From Musa acuminata AAA Group (lineage: Eukaryota > Streptophyta > Magnoliopsida > Zingiberales > Musaceae), in the NCBI RefSeq assembly GCF_036884655.1, contig NC_088356.1, forward strand, positions 17,592,501 through 17,656,500: 64,000 bases of DNA. Direction: 5' to 3'. Every line of letters starts with the position of its first letter. Within the stretch, counting starts at the first letter, position 1. Made by a program: the position numbers and the translations under genes. Positions 35,501-47,500 of this stretch are shown here, piece after piece. The notes beneath the pieces were generated by a model. The model did no database searches. It saw only the letters and a program-made list of their open reading frames with translations, and was not told the DNA's origin.

Positions 35501-38500
35501 CCTACTCCACTGAGTAGCAAAGGTACAACACCGCGTATTGCCTGCTTCGTTCCTTGGTCGTGCACTCTTGCATGACCCGAAGTCCTTCACTTTCGGCTAT
35601 CTTGATGAGAAGCTCGTTGACACCAGTCTTACGAAGTTCCTTGGCCTCTGCCCTTCAGCCTTGTCTTGGTACTTGGAGTTTGCCTCTGCATTCTCCACCT
35701 CCTCGGCCCCTTTCACGACCAAGCGCTCTTCCTCCATGAGAGCAAGGGATCAGTGACTTTCACGGAAGTCCCGCCTCTGCGGTACCATGACGCTGTTATG
35801 CCCGTGGCCCTATTATCCGTTGCCTCGCATCTGCATCCCTTTTCTTCACGATCAGTAGATATGTCTCTGTGGCACTCCTCCGAGTCCACCTTCATTCTAA
35901 CTGATGCTTGATTTTGGGTAGCTAAGTCCCTCTGGACTCGTCGTCGCTTCCTCGCCCCTTTCGACCCCCTACTTTAACACCTTTGTGTTCTCCAAGCAGA
36001 TCCATTTAGTCGATGGAAAGACAGACTATAACTCCCATGCATGACCTCTGCCATCACGTTGTAGGGTTTGCACCGATTCTGTTCTCCTTAGCTTCCTTGG
36101 TAGCAACGTTCGCTTACTCGACCTTGTCCTCTGACTTGCTGGGCTCCTTTAAGCGAATATGGGCTCTGGAGCAGTCCAACTCTCCAGCTACTTCGATCAT
36201 ACCTCTGCATGATCAAGTCCCTCCCATGGGACTCACTGGTACTTGCATTTGAACTTTTTCCTTGGTGGAACACAGTCCTCATATGCTGATGACCAAGGCT
36301 TTCATTCGATGCAAAATCCGATGCACGCACGGAAGACCCGCCTCTGCGGTACCATAGTCTTCACTCCTTGAATCCATAGCCCTTCTTGTCGTCATGTTGT
36401 TCATCGAAGTGGAGCTCCCAGTAGCTCCAGATCATACCTCCGTATGATATAGTCCCTCACGGGACTATGTCGTGTGTGTCGCATTGCCACGAACTGTTCC
36501 ACCACGATCCGCTGCACCATGTCGCCTCCTGGTGACATCTCTAATGCATTCTGATCCTTGTGGGATGAACTCGAATTGTGATCCCTCCATGTGTGGCCTC
36601 TGCCAATACATCGCAGGGTCTCTTCCACCTTCGATTTTGTTCACTCCTTTGGCAATCGACCTTCATCCACCCACTCTTGGGTCACACCTAGATGAAGCAC
36701 CACTCTAGGACAGTCCGTCGCCTAGTAGCTCCCGAAGTCCACCGACTTCGCTACAATTAGTGCACCATTGTTTGGATCCTGGGCCTCTGCTCCTACCAGC
36801 ACAATCTCCGCTGCGCACCGCTTCCTTTATGGCAACTTGAATGGCAACACTGTGGCGTATTCTTCAAGAGTACTCGCCTCTACGTCCTCTTGCCCCGTGC
36901 CAAGGCCTTCTGAACCCAACTTCGCCTCCGCAAGTTGAGTCGCCTTAGTTCCTCCATCAAATGCTTCTCCGAGATAAGGTGCATGTGCCCAGAATCTCCC
37001 ATCGTCTTTGGCACTCTGCAAGATGAGTCCGCTCCATCCAAATGAAGGACCTATGGAACGACATGATCCCGCTCTTGCCTCTGCAATAGTTCATGTCCTT
37101 GGGCCCTGTCCAAGGAAAGCTCTGTGCCTCCACTCCATGTTCCATCTTCTATGCCGGCTCCCTTCATGCGGCTTGGGTACTTCGCCAAGTTACACCCTAG
37201 TTGCTCCGCTCCTCATTTTGCATTAAGTTGATGGTGGCCCTCGCGTCCACCATTCCACGGGTCAGCCCTCCCTTGAGTCTGATTTTATATCAACTCCAAG
37301 TGTGCTTTCATTTGTGTTGCTTTGGGTCACTCCCCCACTTGATCTCGCAATGCATCCCCCAATGCATTCTCTCAAGCGAGATCATGCGACGGCTCCTCGC
37401 CGCTCGCTCGGTCCATTGAGCTTCGTGGAGTTGTTTTTTTTTGAGGTACTTCTCAATATGTGCGGTCTGTTGCACATGATTCTTTCTCTGGAGAGCCAGG
37501 ACTTATCCCTCCTGGATATCTATCCCGTTGGAGCAACATCTCTCTTCGTTTCGGAGACCACCATCCCCTTGGACTATTTCGATTTGCTGAACAAACTGTG
37601 CATTGTTCTGCCTCCTGCAAATGCATTTGCTAGATTGCGACTCCACGTCAATACAGGCCCCGCTGCACCACTCAAGGCCTAGCAACATGCTGAACTCGTT
37701 GCACACTTCAGCCTCCTACGGACGTATCATTCACATGCCGAAGAGAAAGCTTCAATACTCCATGGCGTCGAGTTTCGGTAGCCTTGGGATGGCCGTAAAC
37801 ATTCCATCGTCCACATACAAGCCCATGCATGAGTACCGAATTCTTCGAGTTAGCAATTCCCCCCACCTCTGTAAGCTTTGCACAACTCTTTCGGTCGCTG
37901 AGCAACTCATTCCACCTTGCATGGTCTCATCCTTTACCAAGCGCCTCGCTTGCCTTGAGCACCATCAAGTATAGTTGTCAACGTCGAGCCATAGCTCGAA
38001 CTCAGCCATCCCAATCTTTGTGCGCTACGCATTCTTCCAAACTTGCTTGTTCTCATGGTGCCTTTTTCGCGAAGGGTTGGCCATTCCTCTGAATGCCAAT
38101 CTCAAATGCCCGCTCCTCTGAGCAACTCCTTTTCCCTACATCTTCATGCTCGTTTTCCCCCAAACGGTCGTGCGTGTGCTGACTACCCTCAACACAGCCC
38201 CGTTAGGTCCCCCACATTTGTATGCCAAGTGTTTCTATGAGTGCTTGTCCCGCTCTGATACCATCTGTCACGGACTTAGCTGGTTTTGCCTAAGTCGTGA
38301 CAGTATGCCGGGGGCGTACTGACGGTATACCCAAAAAGAGCTAAAAAAGCCTCCAAAAATACCGAGGCGTACCGACCTGTATGCCTCGGTAATGGTCGAA
38401 ATCCGGGACGTGTACCGACCTGTATGCCTCGGTAATGGTCGAAATTTGGGACGTACCGACCTGTATGCCTAGGTAACGATCGAAATCCAGGGCATACCGA

Positions 38501-41500
38501 CCGGTACACCTCGGTAATGGTCGAAATCCGAGGTGTACCGATCGATACACCTCGGTAACGATCGGATTTCGACCGTTACCGCCCAGTACAAACCATGTAT
38601 CGCCTGATACGGGGTCAAAACATTGGTACCACCCGATAGAGGGCAGTTCGTGTACCGGTATTGAAATTGAGAACCCTGCATTTAACTTAATGGTCCTGAC
38701 TGTATTGTTAATCACTGTCTGCAGATTTCCATAACCGACTTTTAGGTTTGCCTCCTTCCTACGATGGATGTCAGATAATACTGATAATTTTTCGTAGTAA
38801 GTTATTTCTTCAGCAAATCATAACTATGTCCATACTATTTATTGAAACCTTGGAATTTCCTTCAGTTCTTGTTAAATCTTCACCATGCAAGAATTGCTTT
38901 GTGTCAGAACATCTCATGCTGATTAGTGACCACTTTGGTGCTTGCTATGCTTGCATCATTTTGGCTCAAGTTACATTTATCTTAAGATTAGTTAAATTGT
39001 AATTTGTGCTATATTAGTGTCATTGAGTCTACAATGAGTCCTTATGTAGTTTTTTATTTTAGGAGTTCTTTGGGGTATTTGTTTTTTCATAAAAAAATTG
39101 CTGAGTCTTCAATCTTCTGCTCCAGCTACAATTCGCCTCTTGGCTCCCAGCTGCTCTCCGCTGCTGGTTTTTTTTTTTTTTTTGAGTAGTCGAACCTTTG
39201 ATCCGCCATGCTGCTTCAACTCACCAATGACTCTGACTATGGTGTGGGGTTGGCCGAGTTGTATTGATCCTTGTTGATTCCTGCGGATCCTCCAAATGAA
39301 GGAAAAGAGCATCCTTACTGTGCCAGTCTCTCAAATGCCTTATGTTGCTTGAACTGGGTGGATGTTTGTTGGAGCTTTAACGAGCATTATCTCGTAAACT
39401 TCTGAAGTTTTGGGTCCTTCCTCCACAAAATTTGCTCATTGACTCTTCTTTTACTTAGTTGTCACATCCAAGTAGGTTCGCATCACTTCCGCTTTCGATT
39501 GGCATTTCGTTGGGAAATGAAGCGGACAATCTACTCTCAGTAGCACTGATCACCGTTGGTGAGGATTTGACAACTATTATCTTCCATTATCTTCGAAGGG
39601 CCTTTGAACTTGTGCAGGGCTCCACTACTGGATAGATAAGAGAATTGGGGTACTCGGTTTCGCTCATTCTCTTAAGGGTTGAGAAGGCAAAGGTTACTTG
39701 ACTTCGCCCGCCTCCTCGAGTTTGTACTCCATGCATCGAGCTGGTTACTAGCCTTCGCTTGCTCTTTGCTTACACTTCTGAAGCACTTGAAGTGTTTGCA
39801 CTCCTTGCGTTGAGTTAGCTACTGTGATTCACCTTCTCAATGCCATCGAACTTCTGGAATGCGGGAAGTTTTCACCCCAACTTGGAGTAATTCTCTAATA
39901 GATGAGGTCGCCTCTGGGATTGTACCGTCTTCTCCATCAACCTTGCCGCCTACTCCCCTGAGTAGCGAAGATACAGTACCACGTACTGCCTGCTTCGTTC
40001 CTTGGTCGTGCACTCTTGCATGACCCGAAGTCCTTCACTTTCGGCTATCTTGATGAGAAACTCGTTGACACCGGTCTTACGAAGTTCCTTGGCCTCTGCC
40101 CTTCAACCTTGTCACGGTACTTGGAGATTGCCTTTGCATGTTCCACCTCCTCGGCCTCTTTCACGACCAAGCGCTCTCCCTCCATGAGAGCAAGGGATCA
40201 ATGACTTTCACGGAAGTCCCGTCTCTACGGTACCATGGCGCTACCATGCCCATGGCCCTACTATCCGTCGCCTCGCATCTGCATCCCTTTTCTTTACGAT
40301 CAGTAGATATGTCTCCGTGGCACTCCTCTGAGTACACCTCCATTCTAACTGATGCTTGATTTTGGGTAGCTAAGTCCCTCTGGACTCGTCGTCGCTTCCT
40401 CGCCCCTTTCGACCCCCTGCTTCAACACCTCTGTGTTCTCCAAGCAGCTCCCTCTGGTCGATGGAAAGACAGACTGCAACTCCCATGCATGGCCTCTGCC
40501 ATCACGTTGTAGGGTTTGCACCGATTCTGTTCTCCTTAGCTTCCTTGGTAGCAACGTTCGCTTACTCGACCTTGTCCTCTGACTTGCCGGGCTCCCTTAA
40601 GCGAATATGAGCTCTGGAGCAGTCCAACTCTCCAGCTGCTTCGATCATATTTCTGCATGATCAAGTCCCTCCCATGGAACTCACTAGTACTTGCATTCGA
40701 ACTTTTCCCTTGGTGGAACACAGCCCCCATATGCTGATGACCAAGGCTTTCATCCGATACAAAATTCGATGCACGCACGGAAGACCCGCCTCTGCGGTAC
40801 TATGGCCTTCACTCCTTGAATCCATAGCCCTTCTTGCCGTCGTGTTGTTTACCGAAGTGGAGCTTCCAATAGCTCCCGATCATACCTCCATATGATCTAG
40901 TCCCTCACGGGACTAGATCGTGTGTATCGTATTTGCCACGAACTGTTTCACCACGATCCGCTGCACTATGTCGCCTCCTGGTGACATCTCTATTGCATTC
41001 TGATCCTTGTGGGATGAACTCGAATTGTGAACCCTCCATGTGTGGCCTCTGCCAATACATCGCAGGGTCTCTTCCACCTTCGATTTTGTTCGCTCCTTTG
41101 GCAATCGACCTTCATCCACCCACTCTTGGGTCACACCTAGATGAAGCACCGCTCTAGGACAGTCCGTCGCCTAGTAGCTCCCGAAGTCCACCGACTTCAC
41201 TGTAATTTGTGCACCATTGTCTGGATCCTGGGCCTCTGCCCCTACCAGCACAATCTCCGCTGCGCACTGCTTCCTTCATGGCAACTTGAATGGCAACACT
41301 GTGGCATATTCTTCAAGAGCACCCACCTCTGAGTCCTTTGCCCCGTGCTAAGGCCTTCTGAACCCAATTTCGCCTCCGCAAATTGAGTCGCCTTAGTTCC
41401 TCCATCAAATGCTTCTCCGAGATAAGGTGCATGTGCCCAGAAGCTCCTTTCGTCTTTGGCACCATGCAAGATGAGTCCACTCCGTCAGAATGAAGGACCC

Positions 41501-44500
41501 ATAGAACAACATGATTCTACTCTTGCCTCTGCAAGAGTTCATGTCCTTGACCTCTGTTTAAGGAAAGCACTGTGCCTCCGCTCCATGTTCCAACTTCTAT
41601 GCTGGCTCCCTTCATGCGGCTTGGGTACTTCGCCAAGTTACACCCAAGTTGCTCCGCTCCTCGTTTTTGCATTGAGTCGATGGTGGCCCTCGTGCCCACC
41701 ATTCCACGGGTCAGCCCTCCCTTGAGTCCGATCTCCATATCGACTCCAAGTGTGCCTTCATTTGTGTTGCTTTGGGTCGCTCCCCCACTTGATCTCGCAA
41801 TGCATCCACCAATGCATTCTCTCGAGCGAGATCATACAACAACTCCTCCCCGCTTGCTCAGTCCATTGAGCTTCGTGGAGTTGTTGTTTGTTGAGGTACT
41901 CCTCCTCAACTTGTGAGGTCCGTCCCACATATTCCTCCCTCTAGAGAGCCGGGACTTATCCCTCTTGGATAACTGTCCCATTGGAGCAACATCTCTCTTC
42001 GTTTCGGAGACCACCATCCCCTTGGACTACTCCGATCTGCTGAACAAACTGTGCATTGTTCTGCCTCCTGCAAACGCACTTGCTAGATTGCGGACTCCAC
42101 GTTAATACAGCCCCTGCTGCACCACTCAAGGCCTAGCAACATGCTGAACTCGTTGCACACTTCAGCCTCCTACGAACGTATCCTTCATATGCCGAAGAGA
42201 AAGTTTCAATGCTCCATGGCGCCGAGTTTCGGTCGCCTTGGGATGGCCGTGAACATTCCATCGTCCGCATACAAGCCCATGCATGAGTACCGAATTCTTT
42301 GAGTTAGCAATTCCCCTCACCTCTGTGAGCTTTGCATAACTCTTTCGATCGCTGAGCAACTCATTCTACCTTGCATGGTCTCATCCTTTACCAAGCGCCT
42401 CGCTTGCCTTGAGCACCATCAAGTATAGTTGTCAACGTTGAGCCGTAGCTCAAACTCAACCATCCCAACCTTTGTGCGCTCCGCATTCTTCCAAGCTTGC
42501 CTGTTCTCGTGGTGCCTCTTGCGCGAAGGGTTGGCCATTCCTCTGAATGCCAATGTCAGATGCCCGCTCCTCCGACCGACTCCTTTTCCCTACATCTCCA
42601 TGCCCGTTTTCCCCCAAACGGTCGCGCGTGTGCTGACTGCCCTCAACGCAGCCCCGCTAGGTCCCCCACGTTTGCATGCTAAGTGTTTCTATGAGTGCTT
42701 GTCCCGCTCTGATACCATCTGTCACAGACTTAGTTGGTTTTGCTTAAGTCGTGCGGCACCCTTGCGTGTCCGTCCGCAAAGGTCAGCCTCCCCGAAGCCT
42801 CCCATTGTCCCTTAGGACCAACAAAAGAGAGAACGGGTTAGAGAGAACGCCTCAATCAGGATCTACAAGCAAACATCTCCGAAAAAAACACTTCATAGAC
42901 AATGCAAATTACAAACAGACTTTACAAGCTCTGAATAGTTGCACAACAAAGGGTAAAATGGTCCATTACAGACCAAAAATCTCTCACACGTGTCCACATG
43001 ACACAACCTTTATTTACAAGCCTAAAGAGGCCACCAACCTAACTAAAATGGGACTATTAAGCCTTCGGCCGCCCCTCTACATGCTGTACAAGGCATGAAC
43101 ATGCCAAAAGACACGGACATACATAAGCATTACATCAAATATCTTGTTTAGAAGTTTGTCCGTGACAGGTCGGCGAAAAGGCACAAGGCTTTTAAGCCAC
43201 ATAAAAAAGACAAAAGTTCTAACTTTCAAATCCATTTGAATGGATTGGCTTGGTTCAGTTTGCCCTTATTATGTGGCTTTTGGCCATATAAATGATGTAG
43301 ACCATCGTGTTTTGCTACCAAGCCTTCTTTCTTTTGGTTCTCAGAATATGTTTCAAGTGTTACACCTGAGATATGTTGACACTTACCTCGGCACTTACAT
43401 TATGTTTGGTGTCTGTCTACTAGTGGCTAGAGCAGTTTGTATTGAGCCACGTTTTGTGAGCATGCCCGCATTGGTATTATGTGCTATATCCTCTGTAGCA
43501 ATATGTTGTTCTGTATTCTGTTGCATGTATATATGTAAGGTAGGCATGAGTTGAACTGGCACAAAGTGTATACTGTGCCCCATTTTCAGCATTTCCATGG
43601 TATATAATGAGTCATATGAATGGTGCCATATTTGGAACTACACTTGAACTGTACTACATGTAAAAATTTGAATGATACTACACTTGGAAATTACGAGCTT
43701 TGGTTCATTGTAATTAACATAAAACCTACAATTATTGGAATTTGTACTGTTATTTTACCATGTTATCTTTTTTTCATGTACACCTTTGATGATCTTGGCG
43801 GATATGGTTTTATTTAGGTTATTGCAAAACGATTGCTGGAATCAAAACAACACATTCCACATTTATATCTGTCCTCAGGTGGATCTTCATTCTTCAATTA
43901 GCATTTCTCATACCTTTTAATTGTAATTATATGTTTAACATGTTTTCAGATGTCATATTGGACCCTTTACTTGCTTTCAGAAAGGAACTTAAAGGTTGGC
44001 AACCATATCCATTCTCATTAAGTGTATTCGAGATATACTGCTTTTTTGGTTGATAAATATAAGTTCTTTTTGTCTCAACATGCAGAGCAATATAATGTCA
44101 AAGTCTCAGTAAATGACATTGTCATAAAAGCTGTTGCACTTGCATTGAGAAATGTACCTGAAGTAAATGGTAAGAGTTTGAACCATCTGTGCTTGTATAA
44201 GATCCTCAAGTTTGAAATCTGAACTTGGTCATCTGATAGGAGAATACCATTGCATATAACTTGTTATTTTCCTTATACATAAATGTGAAAATATTCTTTA
44301 ACGGATCTAAATTTTAAAAAGCTATCCTCAGTCGAGCCATCCAACTTAATGTGAATTGAAAAGTCAGCTATCACTGCTTTTGATTTGAAGTGTTCTAAAC
44401 AATGGACTTGAAATCCCTTCCCTCTTTATTTATCCATTTTTCATGTGAGCCTGGCATGCTTGATGAATAGATCGATGGAACAGTTGCACTGTTCAATTTG

Positions 44501-47500
44501 CTGAAGGTAAGAAGATCTCATCAGTTAGGAGATGTGACTGTTAGCTTGACCAACTACTTTGTATCATTAAAAAACATAAGTTTTACACCACTTCATGTAT
44601 TATACCACTATTTTTTTTAATGCAAGTGTCATCCATAAGTATTCTATTGGTTTAGATGACCTTCTTTTGAATCATTTAAGGTAAATAGAAATTTCTACTT
44701 GGTAATTATATTGGTTTTTGTCACATACTCTTTGAAATGATATTTCCTAAATAGTTGATTTAGGAATTTGCACCGTGTCACCACATGAAGTACATAATAG
44801 TGCATCTATGGCTTTAGATGAGCAGGTGATTAGAGCATGACTAATCGTAACAACATTATTATATTTAGTAAACACCTTTTGATGTTATAAAACTTTAACT
44901 TCTTAATTTGGTCTTTTACTAAGTTTATTGTAGTCCCATTATCATGTAACTTCTATAAGATAGGTATTATAATAGCTAAAAAAACAAATATGAAAGATGG
45001 GAATAACATGAGATCTAATTACTAGGGTTTTTAATTTCAAAGGTACATATCGGTACGATAGCATATCGGTACGAGGATTGCCCGGTACCAGGCGGAATGC
45101 TCAATAACGCCTTGTATCAGACGATACCGGGGTATATCGGGTGGTAACGGTTGAAATTTTGACCATTATCGCCCGACACAACTCGTAAATGATCGTTGGA
45201 TCCCTTTCTCATGGGTTTTTAAACTCATCTTCTCCCTTATTTCACTCTATTTCACTCTCATACTCTCTTAAATTACCTCGAACTCATTTTTTCTTACATT
45301 TTTACTCTCCTAGACTCTACAAAGCAGCGATTTGTGAATTGAATCGAGGCTAATTTGAGAAATCTAAAAGGAAGAACTTTTTATCAAGAGGTATTTATTT
45401 TACACATGGATCGAGGAATAATATTTTACATGTCACCCAAGATTCAGATCATGGACATCGACAAGGTACTGGTTAAGTTTATGCGCGGAAGGGGAAGGGG
45501 AAGACAGTGGATGAATTTGAGCAAATGTGATGGAGCCTACATGATGTGGACACAGAACGAAGCTCATCGTATTCATAGCCGTCGTATTATGGAGAATCAT
45601 ATGGCCAATAGCAGTACGGTAATAGTTGGTCATACCTCTTAGAGCAATAGTATGATATAGAGCAACATATTAGTAGTGAAAGTAGAAGCTCTGACATTCA
45701 CCAGTATATGTCTCAGGAGCTGCCGCGGACAAATGTGATTCATGGCGATCAACTTACGATCATCACCATATTGATGCACCAATGGTATACGGTGTATCGA
45801 TGCACTATGTCATAGGATCAATTTCATGATTGGGTCCAATAAACATATCATATTGATATGCATATGTATAGGATCGAGGACCCTGATCCACCACCCTTGG
45901 AGGCCCGTTGTTCGTTTTGGTGGTAGAATCAACAATCAGGTATATCTACATATGTGATTATTTAATTCATTTGAATTTTAAAGTTTATATTGTAACAAAA
46001 TAATCTAACAATTCAAATGATTTTTCTATAGATATTTTAATTTTTATAGAGGGACAGTCCGTAATGGATCGAAATACGAACCTTGCACAAGGCTATTCCT
46101 CAAAGTTCGAAAAAGATATGTGATACTATTTTTACTTAATTTACATTGATTTTGCTAAACTTGTGCCGATACACCACATACAAGACTTGTATTGTTCCAG
46201 TCAGGGATTGACACAAGTCTGGTGTCCAAAGTGTCAAACCGTATAAAAGATTCCACAACACGAGCTTGCATATCATGTGCCGATACAGCACATATGGGAC
46301 TTGTATTGTTCCAGTCGGGGATCGACACGAGTCTAGTATCCAAAGTGCCAAACCATGATAGAACATAACACTATGGTGGTATTCATCATAGTGTAAATAC
46401 ATTTGGACTTACTAATCTAGTGCCACTACTTTTCTAGTACAAAATTTGGTATTTATCAAATTTTACAAAATATGAATACCTAAAATGACTTCTAGTGTCA
46501 GCAGAATTCTCGTCGAAAAATTTCAGCAGTTTACGATGAAAATTTGCAACAACATAAAATCGTTTTTAGAGATGAATTCCTCAATAGATCAATCTTAGAT
46601 GGAAGCCAAGATGATCTATGAAGTGTATAAGAAATTTCATTCAAAAAAGATTGCAAATAGATGTGTTAAGGCAACAATATGTGGCTGAAATTTTCTGCAG
46701 CATAGATTTTGAAGTGTAGCAGATTGGATGCATTTTAAGTGTGTTTTAAGGAATTTAGTTTTGCCCGGACTGGTTCGTATAGACCAGTATATATGGATCC
46801 GGGTGTGAATTGTTACATGGACTGCCCTATTTCGTAAGGCGTGGCCTTGTTCGATGAAAAAATCGGCATCTTAAGTTTAAAAGTCACAATTTTTTAGAGT
46901 TGCAAATTGTGAGCCTCTCTGTCTCCTCATCATGCGATCACCATCACTGATCACTGTCCATTGCTGCCCGTCCACCTGCTGCCCACCTCATTTTTGTTAT
47001 TTCTCTCCTCAGTGTTTGGTTTAACATGTGCGCCTCAGTGTTTTTACTAAATTTATCACCCTTTGCATGTGCAAAAGAATAGGGTATCAGTGTCACAAGG
47101 GTACTGTAAAAAAATGTTGACAGGATTCTTACACTATTATATGAGTTTGATTTAAAGTGTAACAGTAGGTATCATCATATTAAGTTTGTCACATTAATAT
47201 GATGTATTTTGAAATATCTTTTGAATGATCCTTTTGCTCTGTTTTGAGATGCCACATGAGTTTCCATCACCTAGCTGTATCATATCCTTTTCTTCATCAG
47301 TAGCATGTCTTATGCATGCCATCAAGCATATCCCTGGTTAACAAATCATCTTTATAAGTTATAATGAATGATAAATAAGATTTTCTTCAAAATCTACTTC
47401 TTGTTGAAAGATGATATTTCTCAAATTTTAAAGGTCAAAAACTGCAGGAAAGTGGTCACCTTTATATGATCTTTTGAGAAAGCAGTCGGTCTTTTGGTTT

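Larger units (their letters stand above)
34151..38302 (-). mobile_element. GC-rich non-coding LTR element (LARD-like), copy A
   Basis: Inserted in the MITE with a 4-bp duplication GTAT (34147-34150 and 38303-38306). Left LTR 34151-34597 is intact; the right LTR is reduced to 37 bp. A - strand primer-binding site ATGGTATCAGAGC (38252-38264) and purine tract AAGTGGGGGAGAA (34598-34610) show that the element reads right to left. The 3.65-kb interior is moderately GC-rich and yields only short frames (up to about 125 residues) in all six frames. No gag, RT or integrase motif was recognised, so it resembles a large retrotransposon derivative. Copies B (39098) and C (54880) are relatives. Confidence 0.8.
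34072..38678. mobile_element. hAT-type MITE of the GTAC-rich family, split by an LTR element (E2 intron 10)
   Basis: Flanked by an exact 8-bp duplication CATTTAAC (34064-34071 and 38679-38686). Terminal inverted repeats are CAAGGTTCTCAATT at the left and AATTGAGAACCCTG at the right. Its own sequence is 34072-34150 plus 38303-38678, about 455 bp, rich in GTACCG motifs and including a 41-bp minisatellite. The remaining 4.15 kb is a later LTR-retrotransposon insertion. It shares termini style and internal vocabulary with the MITE at 26687. Confidence 0.85.

Noticed and set aside
35538..42815. Numerous 60-128 residue frames in the two GC-rich LTR elements
   Set aside because: Neither strand gives a continuous frame or known motif, and equivalent frames in copies A and B are broken at different places, so no coding constraint is evident.
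43240..43554. 104-residue hydrophobic frame
   Set aside because: Inside E2 intron 10, no family resemblance and no splice sites linking it to the gene.
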